Shown here: positions 1 to 8,350 of the stretch, piece after piece
Layout: every line of letters begins with the position of its first letter
Position numbering within the stretch: position 1 is the stretch's first letter
Origin: SAR324 cluster bacterium
GTDB taxonomy: Bacteria; SAR324; XYD2-FULL-50-16
Length of the DNA stretch: 64,000 nucleotides
Assembly (NCBI GenBank): GCA_028282885.1
Contig: JANQGX010000027.1
Coordinates: forward strand, 62,001 to 126,000
Reading direction: 5' to 3'
The notes under the pieces: model-generated
Told to the model about the DNA's origin: nothing
The model's database searches: none
What the model saw: the letters and a program-made list of their open reading frames with translations, nothing else
Program-made: the position numbers and the translations under genes

Positions 1-736
1 TGATGGACTCGGAAACCACGTCCGCAAATTGTGATTTGCATTCCGAGTTCCTGATCATCAGCTCCAGATTCTCCCTGATTTGATAAACCGGCTTGATGAT
101 TTTCTGCGCTATCCCTGTGGTAAGAATTCCCAGTGAAATCATCTTTTCCGACTGCACCATAGTGGCTGTCTGCTTCCTGACCTGCTCGTTCAGGGTACGA
201 TTCAGTTTCTCCAACTCATCGTTGGATTTTTGAAGATTGAGAGAGAGCGCCTCTTTTTCCCTTTCCAGCCTCCATTCGTCAGTCAATGCCCTGGCGAACT
301 GTCTTATTTCGTCCGCGTTGAAAGGTTTCCTCAGGTAGAAGATGTCATCCCTGCCGATCTCCTGAATGATATCGTCCGGTGTATATTCATTAAAAGCGGT
401 GACAAAGACTATCTTAACCGCATTATCGATAGCCCAGATTCTTCCGGCAGTTTCCGCACCATTCATGCCCGAAATGGCCATATCCATAAAAACCAGGGAT
501 ATCTGCTGGTTTTTCCTGATGGATTCCTCAACAATTCCGACGCCTTCTTCTCCCCTGGATACAAGTATCAGTTGGTAGCTGTTGCGACCCTGATTCAGGG
601 TTTCTTTTTCACCTTCAAACAGCAAGGAACCCTTCTGCAACAGTTCATCGGGTTTTCTGTCCGCAAGGATCTGCCTATAGGTATCCCGGATACCGGGATC
701 GTCGTCAATAATGAGAATTCGATAGTTTTTGATCAC
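1..736 (-). CDS. Response regulator receiver with degenerate kinase-like DHp region (3' end beyond window)
   Basis: The N-terminus is a CheY-like receiver: the acidic pair is in LIIDDDPGIR, the phospho-acceptor Asp in VFMDMAISGMNG, and the conserved Lys in YLRKPFN. About 50 residues are inserted between the first helix and the second strand, as in the related receiver at 1733-2293. After the receiver comes a coiled-coil linker and an H-box-like segment, EKMISLGILTTGIAQKI, where the usual phospho-acceptor His is Gln (codon CAG). The protein runs off the left edge, so an ATPase domain cannot be judged. The GTG at 736 is the first start after the stop of the upstream gene, which is in the same frame. 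It is the last visible gene of a minus-strand operon with 749-1729 and 1733-2293. The receiver call is firm; the role of the C-terminal half is inference. Confidence 0.85.
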   Translation of the reverse strand, partial: MIKNYRILIIDDDPGIRDTYRQILADRKPDELLQKGSLLFEGEKETLNQGRNSYQLILVSRGEEGVGIVEESIRKNQQISLVFMDMAISGMNGAETAGRIWAIDNAVKIVFVTAFNEYTPDDIIQEIGRDDIFYLRKPFNADEIRQFARALTDEWRLEREKEALSLNLQKSNDELEKLNRTLNEQVRKQTATMVQSEKMISLGILTTGIAQKIIKPVYQIRENLELMIRNSECKSQFADVVSESI

Positions 737-748
737 AGGTTTGGGAAA

Positions 749-1729
749 CTAGATGATGGTTTTGATTTCATCGATGTCTTCGAAAAGCAAAGTCTCCTGG
801 TCCGGTTCCTCCAGGATATTTTTGGCAAGGGATTTCCCCTGGATATGAAAGCAGTGATAAATTTTCATCGTCTCGACCGGGGGCGAGGATTCATCCAGAA
901 AATGGGCGAAATATTCCTCAATCAACTGTTCGAAGTCAATGAGATTGTATTCGATTCGGGTCTCTTTACCTTTGATTTTGGTCTTTATGGCCTCCCGGAA
1001 TAACAGATGGAAGAAAATCCTGCGATACGGACTGGAATCAGGTTTGTCCCCCCTGGCATAAATAATTCCTTTTTTCCGTCTCTCCTCCAGTTGATCCTCG
1101 TAAAGGTAATTCAGGCCGATGTTCTTGAAAAGCTCAACCTGGTACTCCGGTTTAACAGCCATCTTAAAAACCATGAAAAGTGCAGAGTTCATACCTTTCA
1201 GAATAGCAGGCTGTTGATCCCTTTTGAAGGAACTGGGAAAGTCCAGTCTCGACGTTTTCAACTCCTTGAGCAGTTCACTGATTCCATTCATGGTCCTTTT
1301 GACCTTGTAAAGATCAAACAGTACAAGCTCATCCATCTTGTAGGGATCCCGGTTGGCGAGCACCCAGCCCTTTTCCTCGCTTCGTTGAACCGCATAAAAG
1401 TGATTAAAGAAACGCACCAGTCCCTTTTCGGAAAAAAGAAAGGGAAGTTGTCTGACGATCACGTTTTGCCTCTCGCCGGGTAATTTGATTGCACTCTGCA
1501 GTGCCGGAATCAGATAAAAACGGATAGACTGCCTCAGATGATTGATTTTGGGAAGAAGAGGATCCGTCAACTCCATTTTTGCCTGGTAAATTTTGTCGAC
1601 GTATCCTTTCCAGAAGGAGTCAAAATTCCTTAAAAACTCAAGGCTCGATTCCAGTTCCGGACGATTTCCCGGGGCAGAATTTGCTTCTGTTTCCGATTCA
1701 TTTTCTTGAGCAAGTTCTTTTTCTTCCAT
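749..1729 (-). CDS. Hypothetical protein between two response regulators
   Basis: I do not recognise this 326-residue protein. It starts with an acidic, low-complexity stretch (about residues 1-30, rich in Glu, Asn and Ser) and then looks mainly helical and soluble. No signal peptide, membrane segment or metal motif is visible. It ends with an acidic tail (LLFEDIDEIKTII). It lies 3 bp after the receiver protein 1733-2293 and 12 bp before the receiver/kinase-like gene 1-736, so the three are almost certainly co-transcribed. That position suggests a partner or output protein of the phosphorelay. This is context only, not homology. Confidence 0.7.
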   Translation of the reverse strand: MEEKELAQENESETEANSAPGNRPELESSLEFLRNFDSFWKGYVDKIYQAKMELTDPLLPKINHLRQSIRFYLIPALQSAIKLPGERQNVIVRQLPFLFSEKGLVRFFNHFYAVQRSEEKGWVLANRDPYKMDELVLFDLYKVKRTMNGISELLKELKTSRLDFPSSFKRDQQPAILKGMNSALFMVFKMAVKPEYQVELFKNIGLNYLYEDQLEERRKKGIIYARGDKPDSSPYRRIFFHLLFREAIKTKIKGKETRIEYNLIDFEQLIEEYFAHFLDESSPPVETMKIYHCFHIQGKSLAKNILEEPDQETLLFEDIDEIKTII

Positions 1730-1732
1730 AGT

Positions 1733-2293
1733 TCAGTCCTGTTCACGTCGTTTTTTTTCGAGATACCAGTGCTGCGTCAGGGAAGATGCCAAATGCTTGA
1801 TCTGTTCCGAATTAAAGGGTTTATGGAAATAGAGCAGTCTGTCCGGATTACCCACCTTGTCCACAATCTCTTCCAGGTTGTAGTCGGAGTACGCAGTCAT
1901 GATAACAATTTCAATATCGGGATCGAGTTTGCGGATCTGCTTTGCCGCTTCCACACCATCTATTCCCGGTGGCATTCTTACATCCATGAATACCAGGCTA
2001 TAGGGTTGGTTCGTATCCAGGGATTTCCTGACCAGATCCACTGCTCCCGCTCCCTGGTCAATTTCATCAATATCATAGTGGCCGGTGGCCAGTTCCTCCT
2101 CAATGATCATCTCCCCATCGTCTCCGCCCAAAAGGCCATCCATACTGAGCATACTCGGCTCCGTTTCTTCAGCAAACAGTGTTGAAGCTTTGTCATCAAT
2201 GGGTTTGATGGGATCTTCTGTTGTCAGGATCGAGCGATAGCTGTCCCGAATTGCCTTTTCGTCATCAACGATCAGTATTCGCGGTCTGTTCAT
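1733..2293 (-). CDS. Response regulator receiver protein with an internal insertion
   Basis: This is a stand-alone CheY-like receiver of 186 residues. Visible landmarks are the acidic pair Asp10/Asp11 in ILIVDDEKAIR, phospho-acceptor Asp104 in VFMDVRMPPG, Thr133 in IMTAYSD and Lys158 in YFHKPF. A normal receiver is about 120 residues; here about 55 acidic residues (roughly 24-80) sit between the first helix and the second strand. There is no DNA-binding or enzymatic output domain, so output is presumably by protein contact. It is the first visible gene of the minus-strand operon that continues into 749-1729 and 1-736. The next receiver in that operon has a similar insertion, so the two look like paralogues. 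Confidence 0.88.
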   Translation of the reverse strand: MNRPRILIVDDEKAIRDSYRSILTTEDPIKPIDDKASTLFAEETEPSMLSMDGLLGGDDGEMIIEEELATGHYDIDEIDQGAGAVDLVRKSLDTNQPYSLVFMDVRMPPGIDGVEAAKQIRKLDPDIEIVIMTAYSDYNLEEIVDKVGNPDRLLYFHKPFNSEQIKHLASSLTQHWYLEKKRREQD

Positions 2294-2431
2294 GGCTTGG
2301 TGCTAAAAAGATATTACCTGGGGATATCCGAAAGGGATACTTGAAGTCCGTTTCGGAAATGCGCTTAAGAAGCTGTTTTATTCTGTTTACCATATTTTAG
2401 GTGCCGATGGAATCCTGATTTCGTATGCGAA

Positions 2432-3217
2432 TTAAATTTTTGCCTGCAGCCATTGCTTCATGGCGGCGGATACGGACCTCCTCATTTCCTTGCTAAACTC
2501 GGCTCCGGTTTTACGCAAATAGTGGTGCTGAGCAAAGTTCTCGGCATCTTTCAAGTAGGATTCGTGATTTTCCCCCAGTTCCAGATGATCAAACATTTTA
2601 CGGAGTTGATCTCGACTCTGTCTCCGGTATTGATCCTTGAAATGTATATGCTCCCGGTTGAACCTGGAACGCGGTTTCTGTTTAAGATAAGAGGATTTGA
2701 ATCTGCCGAAACAGAGCATGGTGATGGGAAAAACCAGATCGGGAAGGTTAAACATCTTCCTGTGGATTTCATATTGCTCCATAATATCGCCAATATAGCA
2801 GGATCCGATTCCCATCGATTCGGCTGCAATCACTGCAGTCTGGGCAGCGATCAGGGCATCGCAGCATGCCAGCAACAGGTCGGACTCACGGGGGGGCTCA
2901 AAATCCATATGGTGATTTGCGCAGTATTCGGGCACTCCTGATATGGCGTAGTAGTCGTACCAGCGCTGCATATCGGCAAGGTAGATCAACACCAGTGGAG
3001 CCCTGGCAATAAATGGCTGATGGTCGCAGGTCTCAACCAGTCTCTCTTTCACTTCTTGATCGGTGACCTCCAGAATGGAGTACATCATCATGTTCCCGGC
3101 AGTCGGGGCCCTCATGGACATCCGGATTATGGTATCGATCTCTTCTGTACTCAGATCCGGCTGTTCGTATACCCGCAACGATTTTCGATTCGCAATCAGG
3201 TTCAGGGTTTCATTCAT
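2432..3217 (-). CDS. Nitroreductase-family FMN oxidoreductase
   Basis: The 261-residue protein has the nitroreductase-fold N-terminus (NLIANRKSLRVYEQPDLSTEEIDTII), where the Arg-Lys-Ser region binds FMN phosphate, and the conserved RAPTAGNMMMYSILEV segment. A second conserved block, AAESMGIGSCYIGDIM, and the IT-x-LCFGR strand follow. The family reduces nitroaromatics, quinones or flavins with NAD(P)H in the cytoplasm. The last 70 residues form a charged helical extension beyond the core fold, as in NfsA-like members. It stands alone on the minus strand, diverging from the glutamate-cysteine ligase operon. Family is clear; substrate is not. Confidence 0.85.
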   Translation of the reverse strand: MNETLNLIANRKSLRVYEQPDLSTEEIDTIIRMSMRAPTAGNMMMYSILEVTDQEVKERLVETCDHQPFIARAPLVLIYLADMQRWYDYYAISGVPEYCANHHMDFEPPRESDLLLACCDALIAAQTAVIAAESMGIGSCYIGDIMEQYEIHRKMFNLPDLVFPITMLCFGRFKSSYLKQKPRSRFNREHIHFKDQYRRQSRDQLRKMFDHLELGENHESYLKDAENFAQHHYLRKTGAEFSKEMRRSVSAAMKQWLQAKI

Positions 3218-3528
3218 GTCTTATCCTCATTTTTATTGGAAACCATTTACAGTTCTGTGCTTCAATTAACGTTTTAAGTATCTGTTTTATATATTGTGCT
3301 GGATCGGATTTGCTACATAACATCGTTTGAATCACTATCTGTCCGGATAATTCCTGCCACCATTCAATGTCTTCAGATTCTGTCGAAACCTGAACTGAAA
3401 AGCAAGCGGGTTTGGCAGGCAGAGAACTCGGTCAGGCATTTGCTATATCCATAATGGATTGGTTAATAGTATGATAAGTATCTGTTCAACATAAAGAAGG
3501 GAGCAACACAAAACCAAACAGCTTTGAA
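3218..3528. other. Intergenic region between nitroreductase and glutamate-cysteine ligase
   Basis: About 310 bases between divergent genes, presumably holding both promoters. I see no small gene, strong hairpin or recognisable operator. A purine-rich AAGAAGGGAG stretch lies about 30 nt before the ATG at 3529, too far to be a standard ribosome-binding site for it. Confidence 0.5.
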
Positions 3529-4998
3529 ATGACCAATCACGTATCTACACTATCGCTGGAGTTTCTAACCGAGAGCATGACAAGGAAGTTTTCCATGCCT
3601 GAAAGCGTGGATAGAAAAACAATCGGCCTGGAACTGGAGCTAATTCCATTTAAAACCGCAGATAACGGAAGTCTGCAAACTGCTGATATCATCAACGAAA
3701 ACCTCCGTGGCAGTTTTGATCTCCTCTATGCCAATTCCCTCTGTCGTTGCAGTATGTTCAGCCAGGATCAGAAGTTGGATGTGCCCAGGCTCAACTCCGA
3801 ATCCGGCGGCATTATTACATTTGAGCCCGGAGGACAGATCGAATACAGTTCTTCCGTTGAGGCCGATCTGGGAAACGTTATCAACGAGTTGATTCTCAAT
3901 GTTTCAGAATTGGAAAATGTTCTGGCAAAGGAGGAGATCAGGTTCTTCTTCGGCGGGATGAATCCCTGGCAGACCGTGGAAGAGGTGGGACTGAAAATGC
4001 GCAAGCCCCGCTACAGGGCAATGGATCGCTATTTTCAAAACATTGGGCCCTATGGACAACAGATGATGAGGCTTTCAACTTCGTTGCAGGTCAATCTTGA
4101 TTTCGGCGACCCGGAGACTGCGGTTAAAAGGTGGTTGGCTGCAAATCTGTTATCTCCCGTGTTCTGTGCAATTTTCGGCAACACACCTTTTGCGGGAAGT
4201 GTAAACACAGGGTGGAAAAGTTACCGCTCCTTTATCTGGGAACAGTTGGACAAGAGTCGCACAGGATTCCCACATCTCCGCCACAACAACAGCCTGGCAG
4301 CTTCCCCTGTAGAGCACTACCTTGAGTTTGCCTTGAACGCAGCAGTGTTTACCCTTCCGGATGAAAGCGGTTGCCTGGGATACTGTGAAAACGGAGTATC
4401 ATTTAAGCAATGGCTGAAAAACGGATATAACGGTCTCTATCCAACTATTGAAGATTGGGAATCTCACCTGACTACCCTCTTCCCGGAGGTCAGGTCCAAG
4501 GGATTTCTGGAAATTCGATTTATAGATGGCCAGTCCAAGCCTTGCTGGGCCCTACCGGCAATATTAACCACATCGCTGATTTACGATGAGAAGGCGACAG
4601 ACGATGTTATTTCCCTGCTTTCACCGCATATGAACGAACTGGACAAGATGCTGGCCGCAGCCGCTTCCAAGGGGTTGGAAGCATTTCCTGAACTGTGTTG
4701 TCAAATCTTTGAAATCGCCCTCAATCCCACACAGTATGAAGTTCATTCGAACCTGCTTGCTTATTGCGAACGGTTCTACCGGAACTTTACCAGGCAGTCT
4801 CAGAATCCGGCAGATACCCTACTGGAGCTCAACGACGGGAAAGTTTTTTCAACCGATCAATATGACGCATATGAAGATCACCTTTTTGATATCATTCAAC
4901 CTCCTGATTTTTTGGCAACCAAGGAAGCAAAAGATCTGGCGAAAGGCTGTGATTGCAGTGTCCCGGTTGAACAAACCCTTTTAATGGAAGCAGAATGA
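3529..4998 (+). CDS. Glutamate-cysteine ligase family protein (GCS2/EgtA-like)
   Basis: The protein (489 residues) belongs to the GCS2 ATP-dependent ligase family, which joins glutamate to cysteine as the first step of glutathione (or ergothioneine-related) biosynthesis. Seen in the sequence: the GLELELIPF segment near residue 33 matching the conserved G-x-E-x-E motif, a glycine-rich FEPGGQIEYSSS block around residue 105, RYRAMDRYF, and LEIRFIDGQ near residue 330, where the family has its E-x-R signature. It is the first gene of a plus-strand set with the selenoprotein at 5079 and the phosphatase at 5727. This links thiol production to a thiol-dependent redox enzyme. The ATG at 3529 has only a weak ribosome-binding site. 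Confidence 0.85.
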   Translation: MTNHVSTLSLEFLTESMTRKFSMPESVDRKTIGLELELIPFKTADNGSLQTADIINENLRGSFDLLYANSLCRCSMFSQDQKLDVPRLNSESGGIITFEPGGQIEYSSSVEADLGNVINELILNVSELENVLAKEEIRFFFGGMNPWQTVEEVGLKMRKPRYRAMDRYFQNIGPYGQQMMRLSTSLQVNLDFGDPETAVKRWLAANLLSPVFCAIFGNTPFAGSVNTGWKSYRSFIWEQLDKSRTGFPHLRHNNSLAASPVEHYLEFALNAAVFTLPDESGCLGYCENGVSFKQWLKNGYNGLYPTIEDWESHLTTLFPEVRSKGFLEIRFIDGQSKPCWALPAILTTSLIYDEKATDDVISLLSPHMNELDKMLAAAASKGLEAFPELCCQIFEIALNPTQYEVHSNLLAYCERFYRNFTRQSQNPADTLLELNDGKVFSTDQYDAYEDHLFDIIQPPDFLATKEAKDLAKGCDCSVPVEQTLLMEAE

Positions 4999-5078
4999 GA
5001 TAGTGTGTTCAATAGCAGATTCACCGTGAAGAGCACTATGTCTGCAGAATCCAGGAAAAACCACAATTATGGAAAGCC

Positions 5079-5723
5079 ATGAAAGAGAATATCCCGGATA
5101 TCGATCAGAAAGCACCTGATTTTCAAGTTCTCAACTCCAAAGGAGAGGAGTTTCGGCTTGAGGAAACGTTAAAGCAGAAAAAGAGCCTTTTGCTGATATT
5201 TTACCGAGGACATTGGTGACCGTTTTGCGTCAGCCAGTTGGCTGAAATCAAAAAGCATTCGCAAACCTTAGAAGGTCTCGGTGTCGGGATTGCGGCAATT
5301 TCGGCCGATGACAGGGGCAAATCGGAATCCTTCCGCAAGGAGTTGGGATATTCGCTAGATCTGCTTTGTGACATCGATCGGGCCGTTATCAAGCAGTACC
5401 ATCTGCTTAACTCAGCCGAACACGGTGGGATCGCGTTTCCTGCAATATTTGTTATTAAAAGCAACGGACTGATTGGTTACCGCTCCCTGGATCGAACAGC
5501 CAACCGGGTTAACCTTTCTGAAGTAATCAGCTATCTGCAAAACCTGGAACAAAACCCTGAAGCTACCCATAGATCAGAAACGCCCAAGCAGTTCATCATT
5601 CCCTCTCCAAAAGAACTGTTGCAATTCGGTCGCAACATGCTCTTCAGGGGAAAAATGGATGACTGGAAACATCACCTGTCCGTCCCCTTTGCAACTATCA
5701 GACAGCTTTTTCGACGAAGGTGA
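5079..5723 (+). CDS. Selenoprotein: AhpC/TSA (peroxiredoxin/thioredoxin-like) with a U-x-x-C redox site
   Basis: Reading from the ATG at 5079 gives a typical AhpC/TSA N-terminus (DIDQKAPDFQVLNSKGEEF). An in-frame TGA at 5217-5219 (codon 47) then falls exactly where this family has the first redox Cys: LLLIFYRGHW-U-PFCVSQLAEI. The same frame stays open to 5723, giving 214 residues including selenocysteine, with the cis-Pro segment AFPAIFVI further on. Cys50 is the resolving residue. A 6-bp stem with AGTT loop (5230-5245) starts 10 nt after the TGA and fits a bacterial SECIS. Ordinary annotation would call only a truncated gene from 5238. It follows glutamate-cysteine ligase, consistent with a glutathione- or thiol-dependent peroxidase or reductase. 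A plain nonsense mutation is unlikely because the frame is conserved on both sides. Confidence 0.88.
5217..5245 (+). promoter_or_regulatory. UGA(Sec) codon with candidate SECIS stem-loop
   Basis: The TGA at 5217-5219 is followed by a perfect 6-bp stem: TCAGCC (5230-5235), loop AGTT, GGCTGA (5240-5245). Position and size match the short apical hairpins that SelB recognises inside bacterial selenoprotein genes. A bulged U, as in the E. coli fdhF element, is not obvious, and bacterial SECIS sequences vary widely. Confidence 0.65.
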
Positions 5724-5726
5724 TCC

Positions 5727-6485
5727 GTGAAACGAGTTTTAAAAGCAGCAGGAGTCGCTCTGCTATTGCTTTTTATATATGCCGCCTGGATCAAATACAG
5801 GAGTTTTGGTGTTCATGACGGCGGACCACCACTCGCTATCCGCTGGGAGGGGTTTTATCACGATATGAACTATCGTGATATCGGTGCCAGTTTAAACCAG
5901 TGCCTGGATGAACCGGTCTACCGTGAAGGGTTGCTTTTTCGTTCCGCCGGCTGGTTTTCCGGCTGGGACTGCTCCAAAGTCGGCAATCCCCGGGTGATCT
6001 ACTCTCTCAACTACTCTCCCGAAAAAGAGGAGCGCTATTTCTGCCATGCCAAAAATGAGAAAGTGATCGGACGTTACTTCAATCCGGATGTCAAACTGAA
6101 TAACCTGGAATACCTGCGCTCCTGGTCCGACCCAAAAACACGCGACGCTGTTTGTGGATTTCTCAAGGATATTTTTATTTCTGTCCTGGAGGAGAAGCGA
6201 ACCCTGCTACATTGCGATGCAGGCCGGGACAGGACCGGCACGGTATCCGCCCTGCTGGTTGCCCTTGCGGCTGAGAATGTTGATCGGTTAGACGGAAAGA
6301 TGCTAAAAGCCATTGAATGCGACTACCGCAAAACCGAATCCCTTGACCCCGATAAATACGGAAGAATGGAAGAATTCATCCGACAGGTGAAATCCTCAGG
6401 CAGTGTCAGCAACTTTATTGCCACCAAATGCCATATCGACCCCGAAATCATCCCCAACATCACCTCCAACATGCTCATCCAATAG
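5727..6485 (+). CDS. Membrane-anchored protein tyrosine phosphatase
   Basis: The 252-residue protein starts with a hydrophobic anchor (VLKAAGVALLLLFIYAAWI, about residues 3-21). It carries the C-x5-R phosphatase signature in LLHCDAGRDRTGTVSALL, where Cys is the nucleophile and Arg binds phosphate. An upstream SNYRDIG-like region (DMNYRDIGASL) and the length match PTP/DSP-like enzymes of the tyrosine-phosphatase superfamily. The GTG at 5727 follows the selenoprotein stop by 3 nt, so the two are translationally close and co-transcribed. With the anchor, the catalytic domain is probably periplasmic. The substrate could be a phosphotyrosine protein, a phosphoinositide or another phosphoester. Confidence 0.8.
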   Translation: MKRVLKAAGVALLLLFIYAAWIKYRSFGVHDGGPPLAIRWEGFYHDMNYRDIGASLNQCLDEPVYREGLLFRSAGWFSGWDCSKVGNPRVIYSLNYSPEKEERYFCHAKNEKVIGRYFNPDVKLNNLEYLRSWSDPKTRDAVCGFLKDIFISVLEEKRTLLHCDAGRDRTGTVSALLVALAAENVDRLDGKMLKAIECDYRKTESLDPDKYGRMEEFIRQVKSSGSVSNFIATKCHIDPEIIPNITSNMLIQ

Positions 6486-6646
6486 TTGGGGACGCCTTTG
6501 CAAATTTGCAATTTGTATTGATTTTCCTCCCTAGATGGAATTAGATGATACTCAGGTAGAAGCAAAACGTGTTATTGGCCGTCACAAAGCGCTATTAAGA
6601 GCCAACGTATCCACTTAAAACTCAAATATTCTATTAAGTTACACTT

Positions 6647-7711
6647 TTAAAGAATGGTCAAATCCTTTGGGGATTTGGTCAAAATCTCACAACCTTCCCT
6701 GGTAACAACCACCGTATCTTCAATCCTGACGCCTCCCCAGAAAGGGATATAGATGCCTGGCTCTATGGTGATAGCATTGCCTGCTTTCAGGGGTTCTTTG
6801 CAACGAGCGTTAAGGAATGGGATTTCGTGAATGTCCAGCCCGAGGCCATGGCCCAGCCCCTTGCCGGCAAACTCCAGGTAGTTGTGTTTGGCGATGGCAT
6901 CATTGACGGCCTGGTTGACATCCCGTCCAGGAATTCCTTCTTTAACCCTGTCAACTCCGATGGATTGGACTTCTCTCACAATCTCATAAACCTTTGACTG
7001 CTTAACATCCGGCTTTCCCAGAATGACGGTCCGGGTCATATCGGATCTGTAACCGTTGTAGAGGGCCCCAAAATCCAGGGTAATGAAATCCCCTTTCTCG
7101 ATTTTCTTATCTGAAGGAATGCCATGGGGCATGGAGGTTTTTTGCCCTGAAATCAAGATGATAGGGAAGGCCGAACCCTGTGATCCATGATCTCGAAGGC
7201 GGTTTTCCAGTTCCCAGGTTAATTCGGTTTCGCTCACTCCCTCTTTTATGGACTCCAGGATCTCTCCAAAAGCGAGATCGGCAATCGCTGCCGCTTTGCT
7301 GATGTTTGCGATTTCATCATCGCTTTTGATCGCTCTCAGATCCTCCACCACTCTTTCTGTTGGGACCAGTTGGCAACTGCTGACTTCTTTTTCCAGGCTG
7401 CTGATCAGCTTGTAACTGGCATGAAGGGCTTCAAATCCGACTTTGGAAAGATTATGAGAGTCAATCAGTTGGGCAATGACCTGCTCATGGGTTTCCGTTT
7501 CACGATTGGCCACTACTACTTCATAATCGGGACACTCCTGCTCGGCCTGCTCTGTGTACCGGTAGTCAGTGATAAAGTACTTTTTGTTCTCCAGCAAGAG
7601 GAGAAAGGAATCAGATCCGGTATATTGACTCAGGTAACGAATATTTGAATCGTTTACCAATAGCAATGCCTCCAGATCGAGTGCCTTCAGTCTTTCCATC
7701 AGGTTTTGCAT
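6647..7711 (-). CDS. Xaa-Pro aminopeptidase/dipeptidase (M24B)
   Basis: This is a 354-residue M24B metallopeptidase, which removes the N-terminal residue preceding proline using two divalent metals in the cytoplasm. An N-terminal creatinase-like domain (about 1-125) is followed by the pita-bread catalytic domain. The five metal ligands are visible: Asp in ITLDFGALYNGYRSDMTR (two Asp), His in GLGHGLGLDIHEIP, Glu in ITIEPGIYIP and Glu in GVRIEDTVVV. I chose the ATG at 7711 because GGAGG lies 4 nt upstream; an in-frame ATG at 7735 has no such site. It is monocistronic and divergent from the peptide transporter at 8351, so it may process imported peptides. Confidence 0.9.
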   Translation of the reverse strand: MQNLMERLKALDLEALLLVNDSNIRYLSQYTGSDSFLLLLENKKYFITDYRYTEQAEQECPDYEVVVANRETETHEQVIAQLIDSHNLSKVGFEALHASYKLISSLEKEVSSCQLVPTERVVEDLRAIKSDDEIANISKAAAIADLAFGEILESIKEGVSETELTWELENRLRDHGSQGSAFPIILISGQKTSMPHGIPSDKKIEKGDFITLDFGALYNGYRSDMTRTVILGKPDVKQSKVYEIVREVQSIGVDRVKEGIPGRDVNQAVNDAIAKHNYLEFAGKGLGHGLGLDIHEIPFLNARCKEPLKAGNAITIEPGIYIPFWGGVRIEDTVVVTREGCEILTKSPKDLTIL

Positions 7712-8350
7712 TGTTCCTCCATTTGAATATCTCATGACGAGTGCGCCCCTACTTGTTTTGATGTGAGCCTGATCACAAATCTTTTCGACCCGATTTGTCT
7801 TGTAAAATCCTATGAACTTTTTTTAGATTCCTATGATCATCCCCGGTAAGCCAAGCCACTTCCCGGTTGAAACTGCACCGTAGATTTTTGCAATACAAAC
7901 ATAGTTTTTTGCAAGACATTGTCTTTTTTTTCAGTTTTATAGTTAACACAAACATGGGGGTGGTTTGGCTGTTAACAAACCATCCTTCATGCTGATCCGG
8001 AATCGGATTCCTTGATGTAGATATCATATTGGGATCGGTTCCTTTGGTAGTTGAGATTGAAACACGCATAAGATGAATCACCACGAAAATGATTTGACAA
8101 GTCCTGTCAGGAAGTATCAAATTTTGATTTGGACATGTTCTAATCGTTATCGGGACGTGACCGTTCAAATTGAGCTCCACCGGGGGGATCAAGATTCAAA
8201 AGAAGAGGTGCGAGACGCTCAGCGCCGAACCGAATCCATCCCTGGAACAGTGTGAAGATGTTCTTCTTCCACGCTTATTGAATCATCATCCCCCCGGTAC
8301 CGGGATTCATTGAAGGGTTACACAAAGGTAAAACTCAATCAGGAGGAAAG
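7712..8350. other. Intergenic region upstream of the first Dpp-type operon
   Basis: About 640 bases without a convincing gene. It holds a TTGACA hexamer at 8094-8099 inside a small dyad (TGACA-agtcc-TGTCA, 8095-8109) and a 12-bp palindrome CCCGGTACCGGG at 8293-8304, about 47 nt before the transporter start. Either could be regulatory. I see no clean -10 partner for the TTGACA. Confidence 0.4.

Noticed and set aside
230..1003. 257-codon plus-strand frame at the left edge
   Set aside because: It is the shadow of the minus-strand receiver gene and the hypothetical gene, both with better evidence.
5217..5219. TGA as a disabling nonsense mutation
   Set aside because: The TGA is at the exact catalytic Cys position and the frame is intact on both sides; a random mutation there is less likely than selenocysteine.
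5201..5464. Minus-strand frame over the selenoprotein
   Set aside because: It is antisense to a clear AhpC/TSA coding sequence and has no domain or ribosome-binding site.
8073..8255. 60-codon frame before the Dpp operon
   Set aside because: Highly charged nonsense-like composition and no start signal.
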